DNA from: Methanobacteriota archaeon
GTDB lineage: Archaea; JACRDV01
Assembly (NCBI GenBank): GCA_024860865.1
Contig: JACRDV010000149.1
Coordinates: 1-9,323 of the forward strand
DNA length: 9,323 bases
Reading direction: 5' to 3'
The notes under the pieces were generated by a model. That model saw nothing but the letters and a program-made list of their open reading frames with translations. It did no database searches and was not told where the DNA came from. Positions 1-5,604 of the stretch are shown one piece after another. The position numbers and the translations under genes were made by a program. The stretch's first letter is position 1. Each line of letters opens with the position of its first letter.

Positions 1-156
1 ATAGCACATCACTTGCTTAAAAACAATGAGGAATACGTGGAAGAAGGGTTTGAAAAGGAAGTTAGGCTTAGCTTTCAAAATTTCAATTTTCCACCCCTAC
101 AAAAAATGGCAGAAATATTGGGGAATGCGGGCTATTTAATACAGCCGCCAACCTAA
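1..156 (+). CDS. C-terminal fragment of an unrecognised protein (5' end outside window)
   Basis: Frame 1 is open from the first base to a TAA at 154-156, giving 51 residues. The tail is charged and helical-looking (NNEEYVEEGFEKEV), then has an FPPLQKMAEILGNAGY stretch and ends in QPPT. There is no membrane segment. I do not recognise the family. A helical-bundle protein ending in a short proline tail would fit, but this is only a guess. Being open across the boundary with a non-random composition makes it likely to be real. Confidence 0.55.
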   Translation: MAHHLLKNNEEYVEEGFEKEVRLSFQNFNFPPLQKMAEILGNAGYLIQPPT

Positions 157-332
157 CAGCAAAATCTTTTTCATAGCAACGCAAAACTTTAGATATTAAA
201 TAAAGACGCTAAAGATAGCTTTGATTAGCTTGATAATGGTTTCACTCGAGCTTGTAGCAACTAAAAAACTACATTCAATATCTTGAAGCTATTAGGTATC
301 TTATTTTTTATGAGGAAATTTTTAACCAATCA
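157..332. other. Intergenic spacer, convergent gene ends
   Basis: This AT-rich stretch lies between the stop of the truncated gene and the end of the minus-strand membrane protein gene. A T-run at 304-309 could end transcription from the left. I see no RNA gene, no convincing small gene (a 16-codon frame at 238 has no ribosome site) and no strong repeat. Confidence 0.5.
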
Positions 333-626
333 TTATCTTGTACTCACATACAGTAAGACCAACAGCGCGAATAATTCAAAGACATCAGCTATCGCTCTAT
401 AGAAATCAACTGGAGTAGAAGATAATTCATGAAAAAATAGAATCTTAATGATAGGAGATGAAAAGACGGCGCGAACAAGTAGAATAATGGCGAAAACTAT
501 TAAACCTAGGGCCATTTGAGATTTGATCTGTCTATATGACTTAGCAAATGTAAACAAGAAGATAGATAAGACAGTCATGTTTGCGATAGTTAGTATCAGG
601 CGGATAATTTCTACAACATCAGTCAC
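333..626 (-). CDS. Small three-helix membrane protein (paralogue of 8646-8939)
   Basis: This is a 97-residue integral membrane protein with three hydrophobic segments (about residues 5-27, 36-55 and 77-95). A basic SYRQIKSQ loop follows helix 1, and it ends in LLVLLYVSTR. It is paralogous to the protein at 8646-8939, sharing SYR-x-x-(K/R)-S, a central L.LVRA/LMKA segment and the E.ALLVLLY..TR ending. It resembles the small archaeal membrane proteins often found beside ArsR-like regulators (DUF7521-like, from memory). I chose GTG at 626: it gives the same 30 residues before the YR motif as the paralogue, and a GGAG ribosome site lies 9 nt upstream. The frame could also open at TTG 641, but that TTG overlaps the GGAG itself. 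It is transcribed divergently from the regulator at 968, unlike the operonic right-hand copy. A role as a membrane partner of the regulator is inference. Confidence 0.8.
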   Translation of the reverse strand: MTDVVEIIRLILTIANMTVLSIFLFTFAKSYRQIKSQMALGLIVFAIILLVRAVFSSPIIKILFFHELSSTPVDFYRAIADVFELFALLVLLYVSTR

Positions 627-667
627 TGTATTTTTCTCCAAATATTAAAAGAGTATAGTGACGTTAT

Positions 668-679
668 GCTATAATAAAA
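668..679 (-). promoter_or_regulatory. Candidate TATA box for the minus-strand membrane protein gene
   Basis: Read on the minus strand, TTTTATTATAGC is the best TATA-like stretch before GTG 626. A start about 27 nt downstream (near 646) would give a short leader containing the GGAG site. A second candidate, AATAAATA (702-695), is the left target-site copy of the MITE-like element. Confidence 0.3.
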
Positions 680-694
680 TTTTCTAAAATAAAA

Positions 695-702
695 TATTTA
701 TT
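695..702. repeat. Left copy of 8-bp direct repeat (putative target-site duplication)
   Basis: TATTTATT abuts the left terminal inverted repeat at 703 and is identical to 921-928. On the minus strand it reads AATAAATA and could also serve as a TATA box for the gene at 333-626. Confidence 0.55.
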
Positions 703-920
703 CGCTCTTGTAACGAAGATTGTGGCTGAGAAATACAATTAGTTAAAAGCTCTAATCCTTAGAAAAGCTAACTAATTTTGTGAATTTAGTTAAAATTTTC
801 TTAAATAGGGTTCTTATCTGAAATTTATTCTATCTGAAGAAAATTCTGCTTTAACAGTTTTTTAATTGTTTCATTTTTTGAAACTTTTAATCTTCAGCCA
901 CAACTTTCTTAACATGAGCG
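703..920. mobile_element. MITE-like non-autonomous element with terminal inverted repeats
   Basis: The two ends are inverted copies of one 27-nt sequence (703-729 and 894-920), matching at 22 of 27 positions. They begin CGCTC, continue TGT and GAA, and end in a perfect TTGTGGCTGA. The 8 bases just outside each end are identical (TATTTATT at 695-702 and 921-928), as expected for a target-site duplication. The 164-nt interior is AT-rich, has no gene, and contains an internal hairpin (737-777). No transposase is in the window, so the parent family cannot be named. The element fills the space between two divergent genes. The alternative reading, that the inverted copies are paired operators for those genes, does not explain the exact flanking duplication. 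Confidence 0.6.
737..777. repeat. Hairpin inside the MITE-like element
   Basis: Perfect 9-bp arms AATTAGTTA (737-745) and TAACTAATT (769-777) enclose a second short stem, CTAA/TTAG with a TCC loop (752-762). This gives a two-step stem-loop on either strand. Confidence 0.45.
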
Positions 921-930
921 TATTTATTTA
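921..930 (+). promoter_or_regulatory. TATA box of regulator gene; includes right target-site copy
   Basis: TATTTATTTA lies about 27 nt before the expected transcript start near 950, which is 18 nt ahead of ATG 968. Its first 8 bases are the right copy of the direct repeat bordering the MITE-like element, so the element sits directly against this promoter. Confidence 0.4.
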
Positions 931-967
931 GTAATATTAAAATTTACAAGAGTTTGGTTGAGGATCA

Positions 968-1249
968 ATGAGAGAGCTATTCTGGTGGATTTTCGGCGGG
1001 ACTGTAGGAGGTCTTACGAGAGCAGAAATTATTAAGGCCTTGAAAGATAGGCCTTATAATGCTAATCAGCTAGCCCAAAAGTTAGGATTAGACTATAAGA
1101 CAGTTCGATATCATTTAGATGTTTTAGAAAGAAATGGACTTGTAAAGCCAACTGAACAAACATATCCTATGTATTTTTTAACTGAAGAAATGGAGAAAGG
1201 TTATCAGGATTTTGAAATGATTTACGAGAAAATAGCCAAGAAGAAATAA
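968..1249 (+). CDS. ArsR-like winged helix-turn-helix transcriptional regulator
   Basis: This is a 93-residue DNA-binding protein. The wHTH domain spans about residues 17-75: helix EIIKALKDRPYNANQLAQKL, recognition helix DYKTVRYHLDVLERNGLV (the TVRYHL core is typical of archaeal ArsR/HTH_20 regulators), then a beta wing (VKPTEQTYPMYFLTEE) and a C-terminal helix for dimer contact. No metal-binding cysteines are present, so it is not a classical metal sensor. The tryptophan-rich start MRELFWW could touch a membrane or partner, and it is shared with the paralogue at 8350 (MKHLLWW). ATG 968 has GAGG 4 nt upstream. The gene lies just right of the MITE-like element and diverges from a small membrane protein gene whose paralogue is operonic with the other regulator. 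Its targets are unknown. Confidence 0.9.
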   Translation: MRELFWWIFGGTVGGLTRAEIIKALKDRPYNANQLAQKLGLDYKTVRYHLDVLERNGLVKPTEQTYPMYFLTEEMEKGYQDFEMIYEKIAKKK

Positions 1250-1276
1250 AAGAAAGTTTAATTATTTTTATTTCGC

Positions 1277-1290
1277 AAAAGTTTAAATTT
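1277..1290 (+). promoter_or_regulatory. Candidate BRE/TATA for 1314 gene (leaderless)
   Basis: AAAAGTTTAAATTT is centred about 29 nt before ATG 1314, and no ribosome site precedes that ATG. The arrangement fits a leaderless archaeal transcript starting at or next to the start codon. Confidence 0.4.
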
Positions 1291-1313
1291 AAAAATTTTA
1301 TACTGGTATTTTT

Positions 1314-1679
1314 ATGGTTAATGATAGAAAATTAATACCAGTTTATGTATTTTCGCTGTTTTTAATAACTTTCGGACTTGCGAGGATAGTAGTACGTTCC
1401 CATCTAACATTTGAGCTCCTATGGAAAGGTTATCGAATACATCACTTCTTCTTTGGGATAATTTTATCGCTGATTGGGGGATGGATTGCACTTAACCAAG
1501 ATGGTTCAAAATGGATTAAGGCAGCTAGCATTTTATACGGTATTGGACTTGGTTTAATTATCGATGAAATTGGTTTATTGCTCACATGGGGCAACTATTG
1601 GGCAAGAGTGACTTACGATATCTTTATAGCTTTAGTTTTAATTTTTCTAATTTTTATTTTCTTAAAAAAAGTTTCTTAA
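1314..1679 (+). CDS. Four-helix integral membrane protein of unknown function
   Basis: The protein has 121 residues and four predicted membrane helices (about 7-27, 43-60, 68-91 and 98-117), ending in a basic LKKVS tail. Polar residues sit at or within membrane segments: R41 with H43-H44 and G48 at the start of helix 2, and a GIGLGLIIDEIG block (76-87) with D84-E85 in helix 3. I recall similar HH-plus-DE patterns in unnamed archaeal and bacterial membrane proteins but cannot attach a function. A metal- or proton-related role is possible. ATG 1314 is the only reasonable start, with no ribosome site and a TATA box at leaderless distance. It lies 64 nt after the regulator gene and has its own promoter. 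Confidence 0.8.
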   Translation: MVNDRKLIPVYVFSLFLITFGLARIVVRSHLTFELLWKGYRIHHFFFGIILSLIGGWIALNQDGSKWIKAASILYGIGLGLIIDEIGLLLTWGNYWARVTYDIFIALVLIFLIFIFLKKVS

Positions 1680-1742
1680 ATTTTTTATATTAAAAAAATT
1701 GAAGAGTGATATCATTTTATGTAAAAACGAAATTTTACCAAT

Positions 1743-1751
1743 CTATAAAAT
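1743..1751 (+). promoter_or_regulatory. Candidate TATA box for VTT-domain gene (leaderless)
   Basis: CTATAAAAT is centred about 28 nt before ATG 1775. There is no clear ribosome site at that ATG, so a leaderless transcript fits. The nearby ATG at 1768 is out of frame and stops after four codons. Confidence 0.4.
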
Positions 1752-1774
1752 TAAACTGTGGATTTTGATGAATA

Positions 1775-2383
1775 ATGTTTGAATTCATTTTTACGCATCC
1801 ATATCTGTATCTTTCTCTACTTATGGTTCTAGATACAGCATTTAGTGTGGTACCTTTTGAAATTTTGATTGGGCTGGCAATAGTGTTAAAAATCAACCCA
1901 TTAACTCTTGGGATGCTTGGAGCAGTTAGTTGTATGCTAGGTGCTTGGGTGGATTACTACCTTGGATTTTGGTCTGGGCGCTTTGTTTTTAAGAGGATCT
2001 CAGCGGAGAGACTCGAGTGGGCAAAAGAGTACTTGAAAAGATATGGTCCAGCAGGTATTTTAGTCAGCAGAATCATCCCATTTATACCATATAAACCCAT
2101 ATCGATGATTTGTGGGATGTTAAATTACAACCTCCTTCTTTTTTTATCGTTCACAGCAATTGGATCATTCTTACGATTCTATATTGAATCAATAGCTATT
2201 CTCAAAAGTGGAGTGGAACTAAAAAAAGCTAGTTATTTTATTGGACGTATAGAAGAGAATGTTATTTTACCCCATAAATATTTGGTCACAAGTGCTATCA
2301 CATTGGTTGTGATATTAGTTATGCTATATTTGGTTGCGGGAAAAAATATTATACGAAATTTCAAAACAAAATCTAATAAGTAG
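1775..2383 (+). CDS. VTT-domain (DedA/YqaA-type, SNARE-associated Golgi family) membrane protein
   Basis: This is a 202-residue polytopic membrane protein. Family features in order are: VVPFE (25-29) in the first re-entrant/helix region, G-x6-G then DYYLG (60-64) and GR (68-69), RYGP (89-92), and the signature SRIIPFIPYK (98-107) followed by a C-G-M-L-x-Y loop. The PYK variant resembles YqaA-like proteins more than classical DedA, which has P-x-x-R. A last hydrophobic helix (about 168-189) precedes a basic tail. Family members are proposed lipid-carrier or phospholipid scramblases/flippases acting in the cytoplasmic membrane. The substrate here cannot be deduced. The gene appears monocistronic and converges on the end of the TSUP operon. 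Confidence 0.88.
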   Translation: MFEFIFTHPYLYLSLLMVLDTAFSVVPFEILIGLAIVLKINPLTLGMLGAVSCMLGAWVDYYLGFWSGRFVFKRISAERLEWAKEYLKRYGPAGILVSRIIPFIPYKPISMICGMLNYNLLLFLSFTAIGSFLRFYIESIAILKSGVELKKASYFIGRIEENVILPHKYLVTSAITLVVILVMLYLVAGKNIIRNFKTKSNK

Positions 2384-2384
2384 C

Positions 2385-2473
2385 TGTTAACTGCATTTTT
2401 AAAACTTTTGATAAATTTTTGTTTTGTAGTTCGGCTCAATGTGTTACTGCTCCAAATGTAATAGCAGTTAACA
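2385..2473. repeat. 10-bp inverted repeat across convergent gene ends with T-tracts
   Basis: TGTTAACTGC (2385-2394) and GCAGTTAACA (2464-2473) are perfect inverted arms. They straddle the ends of the VTT gene and the minus-strand beta-domain gene, and the right arm is coding. T5 tracts at 2396-2400 and 2416-2420 could end plus-strand transcription. Confidence 0.35.
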
Positions 2474-2996
2474 TTCCGGCAGAAAACGCTATGCCAATGC
2501 ACAAAAGTGCATAAATTATATGATTTAGTTCCATGAATGATACGCTGAGATTCGCCTCATCTTGTTTTTGCCCTTGAGTAACTTTTGCAGTAAATCTTAC
2601 TCCGCCCCAGTAGGCTTGGCTATTAATTTGAATTTTTCCAGAATAAACTCCAGGTTGACCTTCTGTTAGTTGTGCTGAAACTTTTTCTGGATTTCCTTTA
2701 TATACATCAGCTATCACTACTACGTTTGCACCGCTTACTGGTTCCATCGTCACCTTATCATTTACTGAAACTTTAAAGTCAATAGTGTCTATTGGTTTAT
2801 AGATCAAAACTTTCATATCAATAACTCCAGGAATCAAGGTGTACTTTGCCGTTGGCTTTGGCTCGAATTTTATCGAAAAAACAGTTCCGCCAGCAACGGC
2901 TTCTGGAGCCTCTGTGCCAGTAGCTGAAACTACTGCCGTCATTATAAGAAATATTAAAATTAAAGTAGCAGTTAAGAAACATAATTTCGTTTTCAC
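2436..2996 (-). CDS. Secreted, C-terminally anchored beta-sandwich (FixH/YtkA-like?) protein in TSUP operon
   Basis: This 186-residue protein has an N-terminal signal sequence (hydrophobic 5-23, likely cut near VVSA-T). A roughly 120-residue domain rich in alternating beta pattern follows, with GANVVVIADVY, GQPGVYSGKI and AYWGGVRFTAKV segments. One C-terminal membrane helix lies at about 159-183. The G-x-Y-x-G strand followed by W-G-x-x-x-F resembles FixH/YtkA-type or Ig-like extracytoplasmic domains. That assignment is inferred from pattern only. The start is GTG 2996, one base after the TSUP stop, with AGGAAG inside the end of the TSUP gene as ribosome site. Tight coupling implies translation together with the transporter, so an outward-facing accessory subunit for the TSUP permease is a reasonable guess. 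No cysteines or histidines suggest metal binding in the outer domain. Confidence 0.82.
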   Translation of the reverse strand: MKTKLCFLTATLILIFLIMTAVVSATGTEAPEAVAGGTVFSIKFEPKPTAKYTLIPGVIDMKVLIYKPIDTIDFKVSVNDKVTMEPVSGANVVVIADVYKGNPEKVSAQLTEGQPGVYSGKIQINSQAYWGGVRFTAKVTQGQKQDEANLSVSFMELNHIIYALLCIGIAFSAGMLTAITFGAVTH

Positions 2997-2997
2997 T

Positions 2998-4032
2998 TTA
3001 CTTCCTCATTTTCTTAGGTTTAAATATAGTTACCAATGCAAATATCAGCACGCCTCCTGAAACAACAAGAACTGCAACAAGCAATCCAAGCCCTATAGAG
3101 GCTGCGATAGCTAAAGGAACTACCCTCATTAGTTGTGCCACGTCTACAATCATTTTCATTGCAACTATCAGCACAATTCCACCGAATATCATTCGCAATC
3201 TTGGTCCTTTGATGTACTTGGTAGCTTTAGCTCCAATTTGTGCTCCGATAGTTGTACCAATAAACATAATAACAAGCAAATAAAGGTCAACGTTGCCACT
3301 AATCGCTTGCATGAGAGAGGCGTTTGTAGCAGTAAAAACCATTTGGAAAAGATCAGTTCCAACCGCAATAACTACAGGTAGACCGAGGCCATAAACTAAT
3401 GCTGGAGTCATTAAAAAACCTCCGCCGACCCCCATAAATCCAGAAAGAATACCGACCAAAAATCCTAAGCCTACCGCAAAAATCGCTGGAACTGAAACCT
3501 CAGCTTTTTCTAAAACTAATTTTGGAGGCAAAGGTAAAGATCGTATAAATCGGCTAACACCAGTTGAGACCTCATCATCTTTTGTTTTAGGTTTTTGTTT
3601 TGAAGCTCTGTAGGACATCCAACCTTCAAGAAATAGAAGAGACCCTAAAAAGGAGAGGATAACCATCCACACGATCTTAGTATAAAGCGTTAGATTTGAT
3701 GCGCCCATAGTCTTCAATGAATTTAATAAATAAACTCCAGTCCAACCCCCAGGAATTGAGCCAATCAAAATTGTTAATCCAAGCTTCCATTCAACATGGC
3801 CAAGTTTGTAGTGAGCAGCTGTTCCAGATGTGGCTGTTGCAACTATTCCAACTAAGTCTGTGCCAGCAGCGACGTTCATAGGTATTCTAAAAATGGAGTT
3901 TAGTAATGGAACCATCAAAAACCCGCCACCAACTCCAACTAAGCCAGCCAAAAAACCAACAAGTAGCCCTATACTAATTACTCCGAAAGGATTGACTTCA
4001 AGGCCAGCCCACGGTAGATACAACTCAAACAA
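2998..4032 (-). CDS. TSUP-family (TauE/SafE) anion permease, operon A
   Basis: This 344-residue membrane protein is built of two homologous halves. Each half has the TSUP signature: G-V-G-G-G-F-L-M-V-P (33-42) with AAGTD (55-59), and G-V-G-G-G-F-L-M-T-P (201-210) with AVGTD (223-227). The halves are joined by a charged cytoplasmic linker (about 140-165) ending in SLPLPPK. Known relatives move sulfite, sulfoacetate, thiosulfate or other sulfur anions across the cytoplasmic membrane; the substrate here is unknown. The start is TTG 4032: GTGAGG lies 8 nt upstream, and the N-terminus lines up with the other TSUP (5885). An ATG at 4039 is out of frame. It sits 34 nt after a USP gene and 1 nt before the beta-domain gene, forming a three-gene operon. 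Confidence 0.93.
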   Translation of the reverse strand: MFELYLPWAGLEVNPFGVISIGLLVGFLAGLVGVGGGFLMVPLLNSIFRIPMNVAAGTDLVGIVATATSGTAAHYKLGHVEWKLGLTILIGSIPGGWTGVYLLNSLKTMGASNLTLYTKIVWMVILSFLGSLLFLEGWMSYRASKQKPKTKDDEVSTGVSRFIRSLPLPPKLVLEKAEVSVPAIFAVGLGFLVGILSGFMGVGGGFLMTPALVYGLGLPVVIAVGTDLFQMVFTATNASLMQAISGNVDLYLLVIMFIGTTIGAQIGAKATKYIKGPRLRMIFGGIVLIVAMKMIVDVAQLMRVVPLAIAASIGLGLLVAVLVVSGGVLIFALVTIFKPKKMRK

Positions 4033-4066
4033 AAAATCATCCTCACTCTAGTTCTAAGAAAACAGT

Positions 4067-4495
4067 TTATCTAATAACTAGCACAGGACACGGAGCGTGC
4101 CTAGTTACCCTATCTGCAACACTGCCGAGCAAGGTATGACTTAATCCTCTTAATCCTCTAGACCCTATAACTATGGCATCGCAAAATGTTTCTTCAGCTT
4201 CTCTAATTATTTCTTCCCATGCTTCGCCTTCCCTGATCTTTGTCATCATTTTAACATCTTCTTTCTCTGCTCTTGCTTTTACATCCGCTAGAATTTGTCT
4301 GCCTTTTTGCCACAGCTCTTTCTCCATGGTATCTCTGACCATCACATGAGTCAAACTCATAGCCCAGTGACTTATATCAACCACATATAAAGCTGTTAAT
4401 TGGGCTCCAAATTTCTTTGCTATTTCAATAGCATAATTTTCAGCTTTTTTTGCACATGAAGAGCCGTCTGTTGCAAGAAGGATTTTTTTATACAT
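4067..4495 (-). CDS. Universal stress protein (UspA family), canonical ATP-binding type, operon A
   Basis: This 142-residue cytoplasmic alpha/beta Usp domain starts MYKKILLATDGS (D10 is the adenine-side aspartate). It has the conserved AIEIAKKFGAQLTALYVVD block and a full G-x2-G-x9-G-S nucleotide loop (G111, G114, G124-S125), then APCPVLVIR. It is therefore predicted to bind ATP or a related nucleotide and to dimerise. It is the first gene of operon A, 34 nt ahead of the TSUP gene, which suggests it modulates or senses for that transporter. ATG 4495 has no ribosome site, but a TATA-like box sits at near-leaderless distance. Its N-terminal coding sequence carries a tract nearly identical (42 of 44 nt) to the two stand-alone USPs. 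Confidence 0.93.
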   Translation of the reverse strand: MYKKILLATDGSSCAKKAENYAIEIAKKFGAQLTALYVVDISHWAMSLTHVMVRDTMEKELWQKGRQILADVKARAEKEDVKMMTKIREGEAWEEIIREAEETFCDAIVIGSRGLRGLSHTLLGSVADRVTRHAPCPVLVIR

Positions 4496-4523
4496 AATAT
4501 CTGTGTTAAATAGTTAAACTCGA

Positions 4524-4537
4524 CTTAAATCTTTTTA
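4524..4537 (-). promoter_or_regulatory. Candidate BRE/TATA for operon A
   Basis: The minus strand reads TAAAAAGATTTAAG, a purine stretch followed by a TATA-like ATTTAAG. It is centred about 32 nt before ATG 4495, which predicts a leader of only a few bases and agrees with the missing ribosome site. Confidence 0.35.
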
Positions 4538-4603
4538 ACTAATAAAAATAGAATTTTGAATTCAATTTATTTCAAAATACATGAGAGTTTTCTAACAAAT
4601 AAT

Positions 4604-4637
4604 AAAAAAATTTCACTAGTAAACCTTTACTAGTGAA
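4604..4637 (-). terminator. Hairpin plus T7 tract after the stand-alone USP gene
   Basis: There is a perfect 12-bp inverted repeat: TTCACTAGTAAA (4612-4623), CC, TTTACTAGTGAA (4626-4637). On the minus strand it is followed after one base by seven T (4610-4604). It begins 25 nt past the stop of the USP gene at 4663. This looks like an intrinsic terminator, although the stem is AT-rich. An operator for operon A downstream is an alternative use of the same dyad. Confidence 0.5.
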
Positions 4638-4662
4638 GTCTCATATCGTATTATTTTAGAAT

Positions 4663-5187
4663 TCAGTGCGATACTATTTGTTGAATTGAAGGCGTACTTT
4701 CAGGATGCGAAGGTCTCTTGATGCCTCCTAATAGAGGTCTAACTACAAATACTGGACAGTGTGCATGCGTAAGTACATTTTTAGAAACGCTGCCTAGCAA
4801 GACTCGACTTATACCCTTACGACTGTTTGATCCGACAACTACTAGATCATACTTGCCTACTTTAGCTTCTTTGACAATTTCTTCCCATGGATTTCCTTTT
4901 CTGACCTTGGTTTCAATTTGAATGCCTTCTTTTTCTGCCTTCTCTTTTAGATCCATTAAAAGTTCTTGACTTCTCTCTATCGTTACTTGTTCTAGATATT
5001 CATCAAACGATTGCATTTTATCGTCTTTAATCACTGGGGTAGTTATCTTATACGAACGAAAAATTAGATCAACTACGTATAAAGCTGTTAATTGAGCTCC
5101 AAATTTCTTTGCAATTTCAATTGCCTGTTTCTCCGCTTCTTTTGCGCTTTGGGAACCATCGGTTGCAATTAATATTTTCTTGAACGT
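4663..5187 (-). CDS. Universal stress protein, stand-alone, apparent ACG start and degenerate nucleotide loop
   Basis: This Usp-domain protein has 174 residues if started at ACG 5187 (FKKILIATDGS, D10 present, AIEIAKKFGAQLTALYVVD). A longer middle segment (41-70) and a roughly 25-residue tail follow the usual VFVVR end. The nucleotide loop reads G119-x2-S-x9-G132-S133: the second glycine is serine. A perfect AGGAGG (5200-5195) sits 7 nt before the ACG, exactly where its paralogue at 8039 has ATG. No ATG, GTG or TTG lies between the ribosome site and FKKI. The frame extends upstream to TTG 5226, but that codon precedes the ribosome site and probably the transcript start, so I reject it. The promoter matches that of the 8039 gene. 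Either a rare ACG start or a recently damaged ATG explains this. Confidence 0.85.
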   Translation of the reverse strand, partial: TFKKILIATDGSQSAKEAEKQAIEIAKKFGAQLTALYVVDLIFRSYKITTPVIKDDKMQSFDEYLEQVTIERSQELLMDLKEKAEKEGIQIETKVRKGNPWEEIVKEAKVGKYDLVVVGSNSRKGISRVLLGSVSKNVLTHAHCPVFVVRPLLGGIKRPSHPESTPSIQQIVSH

Positions 5188-5228
5188 AAGAACGCCTCCT
5201 TTTTTTAAAATATTATAATGTAACAAAC

Positions 5229-5253
5229 ATTATTAAGGGATTTTTCAAAATTA
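5229..5253 (-). promoter_or_regulatory. Promoter of stand-alone USP gene, sharing a motif with the 8039 USP
   Basis: Minus-strand TAATTTTGAAAAATCCCTTA (5253-5234) matches 8109-8089 with a single-base indel. It runs into a TATA-like TTAATA (5236-5231). The expected transcript start near 5206 leaves a leader of about 19 nt containing AGGAGG. The conserved part is longer than a BRE/TATA alone and may include an operator. Confidence 0.5.
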
Positions 5254-5254
5254 G

Positions 5255-5315
5255 ATTAAACTAAACTACTTAAAAAGGAACAATTAATTTAAAATTGTTT
5301 TAAAATTAGTTTAAT
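5255..5315. repeat. Nested inverted repeat in the divergent promoter region
   Basis: The outer arms ATTAAACTAA (5255-5264) and TTAGTTTAAT (5306-5315) are perfect complements. Inside them AACAATT (5279-5285) and AATTGTT (5293-5299) form a second stem with a 7-nt loop. The sequence is AT-rich, so chance is a real possibility. Confidence 0.4.
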
Positions 5316-5482
5316 GAGTTTCCCAAACTTATTTATAATCTAGAACTTTACACCAAATTTTTTTGAACGAGAAGATTAGAATCAAAAATGCTAGCCTAGA
5401 ATTTTGTTGTTTCAAATCTGAAAATAATTGATTTAAAAAATTTATTTATTTTAATAATTAGCAAAAAATTAAAAATTTAAGT

Positions 5483-5518
5483 CGATTTTTCCGATTTTTC
5501 TTCGAAATCTTTTTATAG
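5483..5518 (+). promoter_or_regulatory. Operon B promoter with tandem 9-nt repeats
   Basis: Two abutting copies of CGATTTTTC (5483-5491 and 5492-5500) are followed by a BRE-like CGAAATC (5503-5509) and TTTTATAG (5511-5518). The start is expected near 5542, giving a leader of about 60 nt with GAGGG at 5594-5598. The ...TATAGAGG context is shared with the promoter of the 8039 USP gene. Confidence 0.45.
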
Positions 5519-5604
5519 AGGCAACATCTTAACCGCGCTAATCTGATAGTAATTTTACATTAATTTATAATTAAATTATAACTAATTAAAAAAGAGGGCT
5601 AAAA

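Larger units (their letters stand above)
5227..5604. other. Divergent intergenic region between USP gene and operon B
   Basis: This is about 380 very AT-rich bases with promoters at both ends (5229-5253 minus, 5483-5518 plus). A nested inverted repeat lies at 5255-5315. Bases 5320-5480 hold A/T runs only. I see no RNA gene and no credible short gene there. Confidence 0.5.

Noticed and set aside
5188-5226. TTG 5226 as the start of the stand-alone USP
   Set aside because: It would put the AGGAGG ribosome site inside the gene, lies upstream of the predicted transcript start, and adds residues not found in paralogues.
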